The position numbers and the translations under genes were made by a program. The notes below the pieces were generated by a model, which had not been told where the DNA came from, ran no database searches, and was given only the letters and a program-made list of their open reading frames with translations. Below are positions 29,403-39,780 of a stretch of 64,000 nt of DNA, one piece after another. Origin of the DNA: an uncultured SAR86 cluster bacterium (GTDB taxonomy: Bacteria; Pseudomonadota; Gammaproteobacteria; Magnimaribacterales; D2472); assembly GCA_902509965.1 (NCBI GenBank), contig CABWZP010000001.1, positions 1 through 64,000 on the forward strand. The letters are read 5' to 3'. Position 1 is the first letter of the stretch, and every line of letters begins with the position of its first letter.

Positions 29403-29959
29403 TAATTTTTACCTTAAAGAGAATATCTATCACTTTCATATTTTTTTTAACTGCCTGTGCTGAGCTAGAGCAAAATCAATACTTCTCCCCAAACGCACAG
29501 CCCTATAATGATTTTACTGCTACTATTAACCGCGATGTTGTATCTATTCGATCTGAAATATCAAAATTGCTCAGACAAGACTTTGCAATAAAAGATCTGT
29601 CTTCAGAAGGAAACACTATGTTTGGCCAGATCAACCTTGCAAATACCTCTTTGTATGTTGATTGTGGAATGATGAATAATGAAATATACGTTGATTACAT
29701 TGATAGGATTTTTGAATCTTCATTAAAAGCCAATTTAGTAATAAAACTTAAAGAAACTAATCAGAACGCTACTAGTGCCTCTTTGGATATTTCATATACT
29801 TTTATTTCACTTGAAAGTGGAACAACTTGGGAATTTTCCTCTAATAAGACTGCCTCAATATGGGTTGCAACTCCTGCAGAAGGCGCTTTACCTCAAAGAG
29901 AATGCTTATCTAAGCACATTCTTGAAGAGAGTTTAATTAGCAAAATAAGAGATCTATAA
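29399..29959 (+). CDS. Hypothetical lipoprotein
   Basis: ITFIFFLTACAELEQ lipobox. Confidence 0.65.
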   Translation: MIIFTLKRISITFIFFLTACAELEQNQYFSPNAQPYNDFTATINRDVVSIRSEISKLLRQDFAIKDLSSEGNTMFGQINLANTSLYVDCGMMNNEIYVDYIDRIFESSLKANLVIKLKETNQNATSASLDISYTFISLESGTTWEFSSNKTASIWVATPAEGALPQRECLSKHILEESLISKIRDL

Positions 29960-29978
29960 TTAATCAGGAAGCTACACG

Positions 29979-30860
29979 ATGATAAGTGAATCTATGCAGT
30001 ATGAAAAAAAGTTTGCCAGCATAGCTGGAAAACAAATAGCCTATGTGGAAGAAGGGTCTGGAGATCCCATTGTGCTTCTTCATGGAAATCCAACTTCGTC
30101 TTTTTTATGGCGTAATATTATTCCTGAGCTTACAGATATAGGAAGGGTTATAGTGCCCGATCTTATAGGCCAAGGAGACTCTGAAAAATTAGCAGCCAGT
30201 GAAGGTCCTGATAGGTATTCACTTGAAGTTGCATACAATTATGTAGATGGTTTGCTTGAGACTATTGGAGCAAATACAAATGTAACTCTTGTCATTCATG
30301 ATTGGGGGAGCGGAATTGGTTTTTTGTGGGCTATGCGTCATCCGGAACAAATCAAAGGCATCGCTTATATGGAAGCAATCGTCAAACCCATGACCTGGGA
30401 TGATTGGCATAAAGATGCTGTTGGAATTTTTAAAGGCTTTCGTTCCGATAAGGGTGAAGACTTAATACTTAATCGCAATATGTTTATAGAAGCCGTGCTT
30501 CCTTCATCAATTATGCGCAAGCTCAGCGATGAAGAGATGAATGCTTACCGTGCTCCGCATATAGAAAACGAGGATCGCCAACCTTTATTAAATTGGCCAC
30601 GTCAGATTCCTATTGAAGGGGAGCCAGAGGAGATAGTTAGTTTAGTTAATGACTATGGATCTTTTATGGCAACTAGCCAAATGCCTAAATTATTCATTAA
30701 TGCAGAACCCGGCTCAATCTTGATTGGAAGGCAGCGTGAATTCTGCAGAACATGGCCAAACCAGCAAGAAGTAACAGTGAAGGGACTTCACTTTATTCAA
30801 GAGGACTCGCCTATCGAAATAGGCCAAGCTATAGCAAAATGGTATAAAATATTTAAATAA
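29979..30860 (+). CDS. Haloalkane dehalogenase
   Basis: DPIVLLHGNPTSSFLWRNIIPEL, LVIHDWGSGIGFLWAMRHPE nucleophile elbow, KGLHFIQEDSP. Confidence 0.9.
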   Translation: MISESMQYEKKFASIAGKQIAYVEEGSGDPIVLLHGNPTSSFLWRNIIPELTDIGRVIVPDLIGQGDSEKLAASEGPDRYSLEVAYNYVDGLLETIGANTNVTLVIHDWGSGIGFLWAMRHPEQIKGIAYMEAIVKPMTWDDWHKDAVGIFKGFRSDKGEDLILNRNMFIEAVLPSSIMRKLSDEEMNAYRAPHIENEDRQPLLNWPRQIPIEGEPEEIVSLVNDYGSFMATSQMPKLFINAEPGSILIGRQREFCRTWPNQQEVTVKGLHFIQEDSPIEIGQAIAKWYKIFK

Positions 30861-30875
30861 TTAAGGAGAGATCGC

Positions 30876-31193
30876 ATGTCAGATACACCCGTTTATATGA
30901 TCGCTAATCTAGAAACTCATGAAGATCCGAGTGAATATAGAAAATATGAAAAGGGTTTTTTCCCTATCTTAAAGAAGCACGGCGGCTCTTTTATCACGTT
31001 TGATGACAATCCAAAACACTTAGAAGGCACAGAGCCAAGATCAGGCCGAATGATAATTTTTCAATTCCCAACAGAGGCTGCAGCAGATGCATGGTTTAAT
31101 GATCCAGAATATCAGGCCTTATCGGAATATCGCAGAGCAGGAGCTGACACAAAATCCATAACAATGGTTCATACTCTTCCACCTAGGAAGTAA
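30876..31193 (+). CDS. DUF1330 family protein
   Basis: VYMIANLETHEDPSEYRKYEKGFFPILKKHGGSFITFDDNPKHLEG...AADAWFNDPEYQAL. Confidence 0.9.
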   Translation: MSDTPVYMIANLETHEDPSEYRKYEKGFFPILKKHGGSFITFDDNPKHLEGTEPRSGRMIIFQFPTEAAADAWFNDPEYQALSEYRRAGADTKSITMVHTLPPRK

Positions 31194-31212
31194 CCTTTTT
31201 AACAAAAAGAAG

Positions 31213-31854
31213 ATGACTTGCATTGTTTGCAAAAGCAAATCAATAAGCTCCTTTATCACCAAAGATAAAAAGACCTATTGGCAATGCTCATGTTGCTCAG
31301 TGAAATTTCTAGATCAAGCTTTCTTTATAGATAAGGACACAGAAAAAGGAAGATACTTGGAGCATCAAAATGAAATAGGCGATCCAGCATATCTTAAATT
31401 CTTATCTAAATTATCAAAGCCTCTTAAGACCAAATTAAAATCCGATGACCGTGGTCTTGATTTTGGTTGTGGTCATGGGCCTGCATTAGCAGAGATGTTC
31501 AAAGAAGATGGATACAGTATCGACCTTTACGACCCATTCTTTTATCCCAATAAAGAAGTCTTTTCTAATAAATATAATTTTATAACCTGTACAGAAACTG
31601 CTGAACATTTTTTTAATCCCAATAGAGAATTTAAAACTTTAGATTCAATATTAGCTCCAGGTGGATGGCTTGGGGTCATGACTACTTTTTTAACTGAAGA
31701 TAAATCTTTTGAAAATTGGTACTACAGAAGGGATCCAACGCATGTTGTTTTCTATGCAGAAAAAACATTTGAAGTTATTGCAGAACAAAATAACTGGCAG
31801 CTAGAAATACCGGCAAAGGATATAGCTTTATTTTGTAAGAATAGAGATTCATAA
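31213..31854 (+). CDS. Class I SAM-dependent methyltransferase with N-terminal Zn-ribbon-like Cys motif
   Basis: CIVCKSKS...WQCSCCSVKF; GLDFGCGHGPALAEMF; TCTETAEHFFNP. Confidence 0.85.
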   Translation: MTCIVCKSKSISSFITKDKKTYWQCSCCSVKFLDQAFFIDKDTEKGRYLEHQNEIGDPAYLKFLSKLSKPLKTKLKSDDRGLDFGCGHGPALAEMFKEDGYSIDLYDPFFYPNKEVFSNKYNFITCTETAEHFFNPNREFKTLDSILAPGGWLGVMTTFLTEDKSFENWYYRRDPTHVVFYAEKTFEVIAEQNNWQLEIPAKDIALFCKNRDS

Positions 31855-31879
31855 TAGATTTAAAAAATAGGAGATATAA

Positions 31880-32284
31880 ATGTTTAGTCATGTAATGCTT
31901 GGAGCAAATGATATTGAGGAATCTAGAATATTTTACGATAAAACCATGCCACTACTTGGTGCGAGAGAAGGCAAGTTATCGATGAATCACGATGGACATA
32001 CAAGATATGTTTACTTTGTTAACAGAAACAATAGCTTTTTAATTTCACAGCCAATTAATGGCGAGGTTGCGACGCATGGAAACGGCAGCACTATAGGATT
32101 TAATGCCTCTAGCACAGAAATGATTGATGCATGGCATGCAGCAGGAATTGCGGCAGGCTCTAAAACACCAGAATTTTGTGAACCTCCTGGAATTAGAGAG
32201 GGCGGAGGCGTACAACTATACCTTGCTTATTTAGTTGATCCATCCGGCAATAAAATATGTGCAATGTATAGGATTCCTAAATGA
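31880..32284 (+). CDS. VOC family protein
   Basis: MFSHVMLGANDIEESRIFYDKTMPLLG...YLVDPSGNKICAMYR. Confidence 0.9.
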   Translation: MFSHVMLGANDIEESRIFYDKTMPLLGAREGKLSMNHDGHTRYVYFVNRNNSFLISQPINGEVATHGNGSTIGFNASSTEMIDAWHAAGIAAGSKTPEFCEPPGIREGGGVQLYLAYLVDPSGNKICAMYRIPK

Positions 32285-32772
32285 ATTTAATTTTATTTAA
32301 AGAAGCAATCCAGAATAGATCATTGTTTTTAGCTTTGGCTTTAACCTGTATGGTGTTTGTGCCCAAATCTTACGCCGAGGAATCAAATTTAAAAATAAAT
32401 TTAGTGAATTTAGATAAGCCGGGAGTTTTATTTATAAGTATATGTAGAAATGCAGCTGGATTTGAGAGTTCAGTTGAAAATGAATCTGAAGAAGAATCAT
32501 GTATTAACGATGCAGGCAAAGTAGATCTTCAAAACCATGAAATCAATGGAATACTTCCTCATGGGGAGTATGCTATAGCTATATTTGTTGATGCAAATGG
32601 GAATGGGAAAATGGATAAAAACTTTCTTGGTATTCCAAAAGAACAGTATGGATTTTCTAATAATGTAATGGGCAGGATGGCAGCACCATCATTTGAGCAA
32701 GCGAGATTTGAAGTAACAGGGCCTGCTACACAAAATATTATACTTAGGATTGGTATCCCTAAAAAAGACTAA
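32281..32772 (+). CDS. DUF2141 family protein
   Basis: GEYAIAIFVDANGNGKMDKNFLGIPKEQYGFSNN. Confidence 0.85.
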   Translation: MNLILFKEAIQNRSLFLALALTCMVFVPKSYAEESNLKINLVNLDKPGVLFISICRNAAGFESSVENESEEESCINDAGKVDLQNHEINGILPHGEYAIAIFVDANGNGKMDKNFLGIPKEQYGFSNNVMGRMAAPSFEQARFEVTGPATQNIILRIGIPKKD

Positions 32773-33371
32773 AAGTATTCTGGTATTTTGCCAATAAAAT
32801 CTTTGTAGTATTTTTTTAAGTACTCAATGTCTCTTTGATTATCTCCTGTTGGGTGGAAGAGCTCCCTAAAACTTATCTCTTTAGATGGGTAGTCTATGGC
32901 AACCAAAAGAATAGGACATTCCATGGATTGAGCTATTCGTAAAAAACCAGACTTCCATTTTTCAGCTTTCTTTCTAGTGCCTTCTGGAGATAGTCCAATA
33001 AGAATACCGCCTTCACGTTTAGCAATTTCTAAAACATCATTAATAGTATTTTTAGCATCTTCTCTATTAACTGGTATACCACCTAAACTTTTTAATAAAC
33101 GGGTAACACCTTTTTTGAAAATAGAGTGTTTGCCAAGCCAATAAATTTTTATCTTAAGACTAAGTATGAGGGCCATGCCATATACAAAATCCCAATTAGA
33201 GGTATGAGGCGCTAAAACAACCAGTAGCTTCTTCATATCAGGTATTTGGCCACTAACTTTCCAGCCTGTAATAGAAAGCAGACTTGTACCCACGAAAGAA
33301 AATAATCGGTTCCTCTGTGTTAAAAAACGCTCAGGAATAGTAACCAATGATTTAGATTTTTTATAGCGCAA
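32769..33371 (-). CDS. Lysophospholipid/1-acylglycerol-3-phosphate acyltransferase
   Basis: LAPHTSNWDFVYGMAL and GIPVNREDAKN...LSPEGTRKKAEKWKSG. Confidence 0.88.
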   Translation of the reverse strand: MRYKKSKSLVTIPERFLTQRNRLFSFVGTSLLSITGWKVSGQIPDMKKLLVVLAPHTSNWDFVYGMALILSLKIKIYWLGKHSIFKKGVTRLLKSLGGIPVNREDAKNTINDVLEIAKREGGILIGLSPEGTRKKAEKWKSGFLRIAQSMECPILLVAIDYPSKEISFRELFHPTGDNQRDIEYLKKYYKDFIGKIPEYF

Positions 33372-33474
33372 TTTAGTCCCTTAACTAAAGTTTATAAACA
33401 TATTTTAATGATAATAAGAAAAAATGGTATCTTCAGAACTAATTAACTATTTTGAAATATAATTCATAACTCAT

Positions 33475-34212
33475 ATGAAGTTATTAAAAGCTGATAATTA
33501 TCAAACTTGGCTTATAGAAGAAGCAGATATAGCTGTCTTAATAGATCCCTGGTTGAGTAAGCAGCTTCAGCCTGACAACTCTATCTTTATTCAGAGAAAA
33601 AAAAGTCAAGCAAGCCTCCTGAATGATGAAGATTATGAGAAAGTCCAAGCGATTATTATTACTGCTCCCTTTGAAGATCATTTACACATTGAATCAATTA
33701 AATCATTTCCAAAAAGCGTAAAGATATATACATCAAAATTTATAAAGAGACTTTTGCTTAGAGCAGGGGTTGCCAATGACATCTACATCATCAATGAAGA
33801 CGGAGTAGATATAGGATCAATAAATATCAGAGCCTTGCCTACTGGATTTCCATATCATCCAGCTACTTTTGCTTTACTGATTGAAGACAGCAAGGGTAAT
33901 AGAATTTTCCATGAAGGACATATAGCAAGATTTAAATACTTAATGAAAAATAACATTAAAGCTGACGTTGCTATTCTTACTGCAGAAGAAGTTAAACTTT
34001 TTGGGTTTCTAAGACTAGGAATGGATTATAAAAGGACCTTAAAGGCATGTGATATTCTCGGTGCAAAAGAATTATTTATAACGGGCTCCAATCCAGAAAA
34101 AACTACAGGCTTTATTAGTAAGTTTCTTTTAATAAGGTCAATAGAGCGAGAAAAAATTCAGGCAAAAATTAATTTACACGACCAAGCGGGCAATTTTATT
34201 AATCTGGACTAG
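33475..34212 (+). CDS. MBL-fold metal-dependent hydrolase-like protein
   Basis: AVLIDPWLSK; IITAPFEDHLHIESIKSFPKSVKIYTS. Confidence 0.7.
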   Translation: MKLLKADNYQTWLIEEADIAVLIDPWLSKQLQPDNSIFIQRKKSQASLLNDEDYEKVQAIIITAPFEDHLHIESIKSFPKSVKIYTSKFIKRLLLRAGVANDIYIINEDGVDIGSINIRALPTGFPYHPATFALLIEDSKGNRIFHEGHIARFKYLMKNNIKADVAILTAEEVKLFGFLRLGMDYKRTLKACDILGAKELFITGSNPEKTTGFISKFLLIRSIEREKIQAKINLHDQAGNFINLD

Positions 34213-34628
34213 CTCAATAAATAGATTCCTAAATCAACCATCAAATACATATTTGCGATGAAGCCTGTTGCCCAAAACAAGCTTCTTATACTTGGATTTT
34301 GATCTGTAGCTATTTTGTAGTAAAGAATCATATGAATAATTCTAACTACTGCATAAATCCAGATTACAACTGACAATTTTTGAGGGCTGTATCCAGACAT
34401 CATAGCAATTACAGCCATGCCAAATAACGGAACAATATTTTCTAATGAATTCCAAAAAGTTCTATAAGCTCTAAAGAAAAAAGAAGATTGACCAAGCGCA
34501 GGATCTATAACCCCGACCTTATAACCTTTCTGACGCCTGTGAACTCTTACAAGCACAATTGCTTGGATAATAATAATACTCAGCGTTAACCATAAACCCA
34601 ATAAAACCGATTGATAAACTTCAAACAT
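34209..34628 (-). CDS. MAPEG family protein
   Basis: RAYRTFWNSLENIVPLFGMAVIAM...VVRIIHMILYYKI. Confidence 0.85.
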   Translation of the reverse strand: MFEVYQSVLLGLWLTLSIIIIQAIVLVRVHRRQKGYKVGVIDPALGQSSFFFRAYRTFWNSLENIVPLFGMAVIAMMSGYSPQKLSVVIWIYAVVRIIHMILYYKIATDQNPSIRSLFWATGFIANMYLMVDLGIYLLS

Positions 34629-34639
34629 TTTGCTCTCCT

Positions 34640-35128
34640 TTAAACTATTTTATTATTTTTAATCCATACCATCTGTGCAATAACGAGAATTATATACGAT
34701 ACAAGAAATGCTAAATAGAAACTTAATATCAAAGGATCTTCAAAGCTTTTAGCAATTGGATCATTTACTGGAAGACGCCTCAAGGCATCTGTAATCGCTG
34801 GGATTAAGTGAAAAAGAAAAAGCGCGGAATAGCTTATAGCTTGAAAGTAGGGACACAGCCATCCAAAGATTAATCTTTTTTCCATCATCATTCCACCTGC
34901 TACAGCTAACAAAGCTACCACTGCAAGTAGATGAGCTATCCCAAAACTACCTTGTTTATAAATCATGAGAGCAGATACTGAAGTTATAACAGTTGTTAAG
35001 AGAAATATTTTTGCAGATACATTTTTTGATTCAACTATCTTATATCTAACTATTGTATAAGCGCCGCTTATCAAGGCAGCCATTCCCATAATTGTGTGGA
35101 ACCATCCAAATGGTGACATTTCTGGCAT
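34640..35128 (-). CDS. Multi-TM hypothetical membrane protein
   Basis: 162 aa, GWFHTIMGMAALISGAYTIVRYK, about 4-5 TM. Confidence 0.65.
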   Translation of the reverse strand: MPEMSPFGWFHTIMGMAALISGAYTIVRYKIVESKNVSAKIFLLTTVITSVSALMIYKQGSFGIAHLLAVVALLAVAGGMMMEKRLIFGWLCPYFQAISYSALFLFHLIPAITDALRRLPVNDPIAKSFEDPLILSFYLAFLVSYIILVIAQMVWIKNNKIV

Positions 35129-35199
35129 AAGAGTCTCCTATTACTTCTTATTTTATTAAGTATATTCCCTAGAGCTATCTCTAAGTCAATATGCTCAAT

Positions 35200-36432
35200 T
35201 TATTTTTCAAGTTCAGCAAACAAAGCGTCCATTATTTCATTAACAGTTTTGTATAAATTTTTTACTTCATGCATTTGATTGCATACAAAACCAAAGCCTA
35301 ATTGATTTTCGATATCTCCAAAAGCAACGCCTCCGCCAACACCTGCATGACCAAACATGGCATTTTTAAATTTTGGAGCAAAGTTTCCAACCGGCATAGA
35401 ATTTTTCCCTAATTCATAACCAAGACCAAATGTAATATTCGAACCAAATAATACCGAATCTGGTCCAGATGAAAGTGGGATTATTGCGTAGTCTAAAGTT
35501 TCAGGTTTCATGATTTGACGACCATCCCTTTGACAACCATTGCTTAGGATTCCATAGAGTTTTGCTAGACTATGAGCTGTACCGTGGCCATTTGCTGATG
35601 GGACTTGAGCCATACGCCAATCAGGTAAGTTATGATAGCCAATTGGATCTTCTTCTCTTCCCTCAAATGCAATCTTAAAGTCACCACCTTTAATTGCTTC
35701 TTTTAAATTCCAGTAGCGCTTGGGCAATATAAAATTAGGCACATATTTTATGAGCTCCATGTAATCTATTGAATTTTTCTTTCTACCAAAATCATCCAAC
35801 ATGATCATATCTGCACATCTTTCAAAATCACTTTGATTAAGCCCTATTTGGAAATCAATTCCAAAAGGTTCTGCAATTTCTTCCATGAAATATTGACCGG
35901 TATGCCTTCCATCAACTCTGCGTATAATTTCACCCACAAGCCACCCATATGTAAGGGCATGATAGCCTTGAGCTGAGCCTGGTTCCTTAAAGGGTTTTTG
36001 TGTTTCAAGAGCTTTAGTAAAAACTTCCCAATTCTGCCATGGGCCAGAAGGCATTCCATCTTGAAAACCAAACATTGCAGACCTATGACACAACAAATCA
36101 CTGACTCTAGTATTTTCTTTGCCGTTGCAGCCATACTCAGGCCAATAGAATGAAACCTTGTTATTAACATCAAGTTTTCCTTCATCAATAAGTTTAGCTA
36201 TACAAGTTGCAGCAACACCTTTTGTTACAGAAAATACATTTACGATAGTATTTTCTTCCCAAGGCTTAGTTCTTTTGATGTCCTTATGGCCACCAAACAT
36301 ATCTACCACTATCTTACCTTTATGCTCTATTGCAAGAGAGGCGCCTAATTCAAATTCTGACTCAATAGCTTTAGTGAATACATCACCTATTTTTGCAAAT
36401 GCAGGATCGCAATAGCCAGAAGCTTTTGACAT
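35200..36432 (-). CDS. Serine hydrolase (beta-lactamase/esterase EstB family)
   Basis: NVFSVTKGVAATC (SxxK), YHALTYGWLVGEIIRR, HAGVGGGVAFGD. Confidence 0.9.
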   Translation of the reverse strand: MSKASGYCDPAFAKIGDVFTKAIESEFELGASLAIEHKGKIVVDMFGGHKDIKRTKPWEENTIVNVFSVTKGVAATCIAKLIDEGKLDVNNKVSFYWPEYGCNGKENTRVSDLLCHRSAMFGFQDGMPSGPWQNWEVFTKALETQKPFKEPGSAQGYHALTYGWLVGEIIRRVDGRHTGQYFMEEIAEPFGIDFQIGLNQSDFERCADMIMLDDFGRKKNSIDYMELIKYVPNFILPKRYWNLKEAIKGGDFKIAFEGREEDPIGYHNLPDWRMAQVPSANGHGTAHSLAKLYGILSNGCQRDGRQIMKPETLDYAIIPLSSGPDSVLFGSNITFGLGYELGKNSMPVGNFAPKFKNAMFGHAGVGGGVAFGDIENQLGFGFVCNQMHEVKNLYKTVNEIMDALFAELEK

Positions 36433-36507
36433 TTAAATTCCCCCCTTCTTATTGGCATCAAGTGTGCCAATTATTATATTATAGTACTAAGACTAACAAG
36501 CATTACT

Positions 36508-37569
36508 ATGAAGATACTAAGAACACCTGATTCACAATTCTCTAACTTAAAAGATTACCCTTACGAACCTATTTATACAAATATTCAAACCCACGATGGC
36601 TCTGATTTAAGGATACATCATATTGATGAAGGCCCTAAAGAGGGTCCTATTCTATTGGCAATGCATGGGCAGCCTGTTTGGAGCTACCTCTATACCAAAA
36701 TGATTCCTTTTTTGACTTCAGCCGGCATCAGAGTTATTGCACCTGATTTGCCTGGTTATGGTAAGTCAGACAAGCCAGCAGCAAGAGAGGACTACAGTTA
36801 TGAAAAACAAGTTGATTGGATGACTCAATGGCTCAAAGCAAACAACTTTGAAAACTTAACTTTTTTTGGACAAGACTGGGGAGGTCTTATAGGCTTGAGA
36901 GTGGTTGCAAATGAACCTAACAGATTTGCTAAAGTTGCTATCGGTAATACTGGACTACCATACAATCCCGAGATTCCCAAAGAGGTGCTTGACCAAATAG
37001 AGGCATTTAGAGAAAGCAATATTCGCTTAACTCCACTTTCTATGATGCGTGAAATAAGACAAATGGATAAAGGGATCTCTCATCCGGCATTAAAATTTAT
37101 GTATTGGCAAAAGTTTTGTTGGGATACTGTTGATTTACCTCATGGGTTTTTAATGTCACAGAGTATGGAAAAGATGTCTAATATAAAAAGACTATTTTAT
37201 TATTTATTTGTTCGTCTTGGTTTAAAACAATATTTTCCATTTAAATCTAATCTTGCTAAGGCTTATGATGCCCCTTTTCCTGATCCTAGCTATCTCATGG
37301 GCACAAGAGCTATGCCCAGCCAAGTTCCAATGACTCCAGATAAATCAACCCAACAACAAAAAGAAGCAAGAGATTTCTTTTACACATGGGAAAAACCATT
37401 TTTAAGCGTTTTTGCAGGCGATGATCCGGTGACAAACGGGATAGAGGCTGATGTTTTAAAGATGTGTCCCAATGCTAGAAGCGCTCCACATATTGGCGGC
37501 GGTCATTTTTTTCAATGGACTAAAGCAAAAGAACTTTCTAATATATTAATAGATTTTATAAAGGAATAG
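36508..37569 (+). CDS. Haloalkane dehalogenase (DhlA/DmmA-like)
   Basis: [48 protein letters not shown]. Confidence 0.9.
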   Translation: MKILRTPDSQFSNLKDYPYEPIYTNIQTHDGSDLRIHHIDEGPKEGPILLAMHGQPVWSYLYTKMIPFLTSAGIRVIAPDLPGYGKSDKPAAREDYSYEKQVDWMTQWLKANNFENLTFFGQDWGGLIGLRVVANEPNRFAKVAIGNTGLPYNPEIPKEVLDQIEAFRESNIRLTPLSMMREIRQMDKGISHPALKFMYWQKFCWDTVDLPHGFLMSQSMEKMSNIKRLFYYLFVRLGLKQYFPFKSNLAKAYDAPFPDPSYLMGTRAMPSQVPMTPDKSTQQQKEARDFFYTWEKPFLSVFAGDDPVTNGIEADVLKMCPNARSAPHIGGGHFFQWTKAKELSNILIDFIKE

Positions 37570-37570
37570 C

Positions 37571-38254
37571 ATGATAGATTTATATACTGCACCAACCCCC
37601 AATGGATACAAGGTATCTTGTACCCTAGAAGCTATGGACATGGATTACGAAGCCCATTTAGTTAATTTAGCTGAGGGTGAGCAAAAGAAACCAGAATTTT
37701 TAGCTATAAGTGCAAATGCAAGGATTCCAGCCATTGTTGATAGAGACAATGATAATCTTGCAATCTTCGAATCTGGCGCCATTATGATTTATCTTGCAGA
37801 AAAATCAGGCAAGCTTCTGCCTTCAGATAGCAAAGGGAGAGCTAAAGTCATTCAATGGTTGATGTTTCAAATGGGAGGAATTGGACCAATGATGGGACAA
37901 GCTAATGTATTCTTTCGTTATTTCCCTGAAAAAATTCAGCCCGCAATTGATCGTTATCAAAATGAGGGCAGAAGACTTTTTGAAGTTTTAGATACACAAC
38001 TGGCAAAAAGCGAGTGGCTGGCTGATGATTATTCAATTGCTGATATTGCAAATTGGTGTTGGACAAGAACACATAAATGGTCAGGTATTTCTGTTGAAGG
38101 ACTAGACAATTTAGCAAGATGGAATGATTCCATGTATAAGCAGTCAGGCATGCTAGAGGGAATCAAGGTACCAGTTTCTGTAGATAATATTTTAAGTGAT
38201 GATAAAAAGATGAAGGAATTTGCAGACAGAGCTCGCAAAAATCTTCAAACATAG
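37571..38254 (+). CDS. Glutathione S-transferase family protein
   Basis: [33 protein letters not shown]...[28 protein letters not shown]. Confidence 0.93.
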   Translation: MIDLYTAPTPNGYKVSCTLEAMDMDYEAHLVNLAEGEQKKPEFLAISANARIPAIVDRDNDNLAIFESGAIMIYLAEKSGKLLPSDSKGRAKVIQWLMFQMGGIGPMMGQANVFFRYFPEKIQPAIDRYQNEGRRLFEVLDTQLAKSEWLADDYSIADIANWCWTRTHKWSGISVEGLDNLARWNDSMYKQSGMLEGIKVPVSVDNILSDDKKMKEFADRARKNLQT

Positions 38255-38263
38255 GAGCAAGTT

Positions 38264-38875
38264 ATGTTAAAAGTTCATTTTGTTGCAAATACTAGAGCAG
38301 GGAGGATAGTTTGGTTATTAGAGGAGCTGGGACTTGATTATGAGGTAAATATTATGCCTTTTACTAAAGAGGGCCTTAAGTCAGAGGAACACAGATCAAG
38401 ACATGCTCTTGGTAGAGTTCCAGTATTAGAAGATGGAGATGTTTCTATTTTTGAATCAGGAGCTATTATTGAATATATTCTAGCTAGGCATAAAGATGGC
38501 GGCTTAAAACCAGATGTTAATGCGCCAGAATTCCCTAATTATCTTCAATGGTTTCACTATTGTGAGGGGATGGTGATGCCGCCCATGAATCAGATTGTGG
38601 TTCAAACGATTTTATTACCACCTGATCGCAGAGATGAGAATGTTTTGTTGCAAGCACAAAAATTACTCTCAAAGTCTTTAGCTCCAGTTAATGAGGCCCT
38701 TGTCGGAAAGGATTACTTAGTTGGAGATTTTTCTGCTGCTGATGTAATGCTAGGCCATTCATGCTTTATGGCAAATAGATTAGGATGTGTCGGTGAAGAA
38801 ATGGAAAACATAAAAGCTTATGTTGCAAAAATTCAAGCAAGACCAGCTTTTATTAAAGCTATAGAAATGGAATAA
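38264..38875 (+). CDS. Glutathione S-transferase family protein
   Basis: VHFVANTRAGRIVWLLEELGLDYEVN...GRVPVLEDGDVSIFESGAIIEYIL. Confidence 0.93.
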   Translation: MLKVHFVANTRAGRIVWLLEELGLDYEVNIMPFTKEGLKSEEHRSRHALGRVPVLEDGDVSIFESGAIIEYILARHKDGGLKPDVNAPEFPNYLQWFHYCEGMVMPPMNQIVVQTILLPPDRRDENVLLQAQKLLSKSLAPVNEALVGKDYLVGDFSAADVMLGHSCFMANRLGCVGEEMENIKAYVAKIQARPAFIKAIEME

Positions 38876-38893
38876 GTTTAAAAGGAAGTAATT

Positions 38894-39295
38894 ATGAGAG
38901 TAAAAAATGCAGTCATACCAAATGAAGAGCAGATGGCAGGTTTTTTAGAGGGAGACACAGAAACGCCGATAAAAATGGTTAATCTTTTAAAATTTAAAGA
39001 TAAAGCAGATTATAAAGACGGAAGACAGACAAGTCTTTCAGGCAAGGAAGCCTATCAAATTTATGCAGATGAGGTTCAGGGGCACCTTGAAAAGGTTGGA
39101 GGACAATCTATTTTTTTTGGTGAGGTTGAAAGGTTAATGCTTGGTGAGGTAGAGGAACTATGGGACTGGGTTGCTATCGCAGAATATCCTAGTAGAAAAG
39201 CTATGCTAGAAATGGTCATGGACTCTGAATATCAAAAGAGCGAAGAGCATAGAAGTGCTGGTCTTGCAGGCCAGCTAAATATTGAAACTAAGTGA
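38894..39295 (+). CDS. DUF1330 family protein
   Basis: IKMVNLLKFKDKADYKDGRQTSLSGKEAYQIYADEV...YPSRKAMLEMVMDSEYQ. Confidence 0.88.
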   Translation: MRVKNAVIPNEEQMAGFLEGDTETPIKMVNLLKFKDKADYKDGRQTSLSGKEAYQIYADEVQGHLEKVGGQSIFFGEVERLMLGEVEELWDWVAIAEYPSRKAMLEMVMDSEYQKSEEHRSAGLAGQLNIETK

Positions 39296-39765
39296 TAAAT
39301 CTTAAAAATTTATTACCATCTGCTGCTGATAATAATTATCGCGGCCATCCAGTTGCATTATGGGCTTTCATTTTATTTGTTGCTCTTATGACTTGGCGAT
39401 CAATCATTCATATGTTGTTTGAAGAGGTGGGTATGCACAATATTGCTAATTTCATTATTCTTACTGGCGATCCTGATCCAATGCCTGTTATCTATCAATT
39501 CTTTTCTTTATGGGGCTTTGCCCAGCTCATTTTCTGTTTAGTTTGCTGGATTGTTATCTTTAGATATAAAGCCTTAGTTCCCTTAATGTATTTGTTTTGG
39601 TTATTTGAATGGAGCTTTAGAACTATTGGGTATTCTTTTATAAGAGATTCAATTACAGCTCAAGGAGTATACACAGTTGATGTGACCCCTGGTGTAGCCC
39701 TAGCTCCTTATGCATCTTTACTTTTAATCATTCTTTTAAGCCTTTCACTTTTACAAAAAAAATAA
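39292..39765 (+). CDS. Hypothetical membrane protein
   Basis: 157 aa, about 4 TM. Confidence 0.65.
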   Translation: MINLKNLLPSAADNNYRGHPVALWAFILFVALMTWRSIIHMLFEEVGMHNIANFIILTGDPDPMPVIYQFFSLWGFAQLIFCLVCWIVIFRYKALVPLMYLFWLFEWSFRTIGYSFIRDSITAQGVYTVDVTPGVALAPYASLLLIILLSLSLLQKK

Positions 39766-39780
39766 TCCAAGGATACCAAC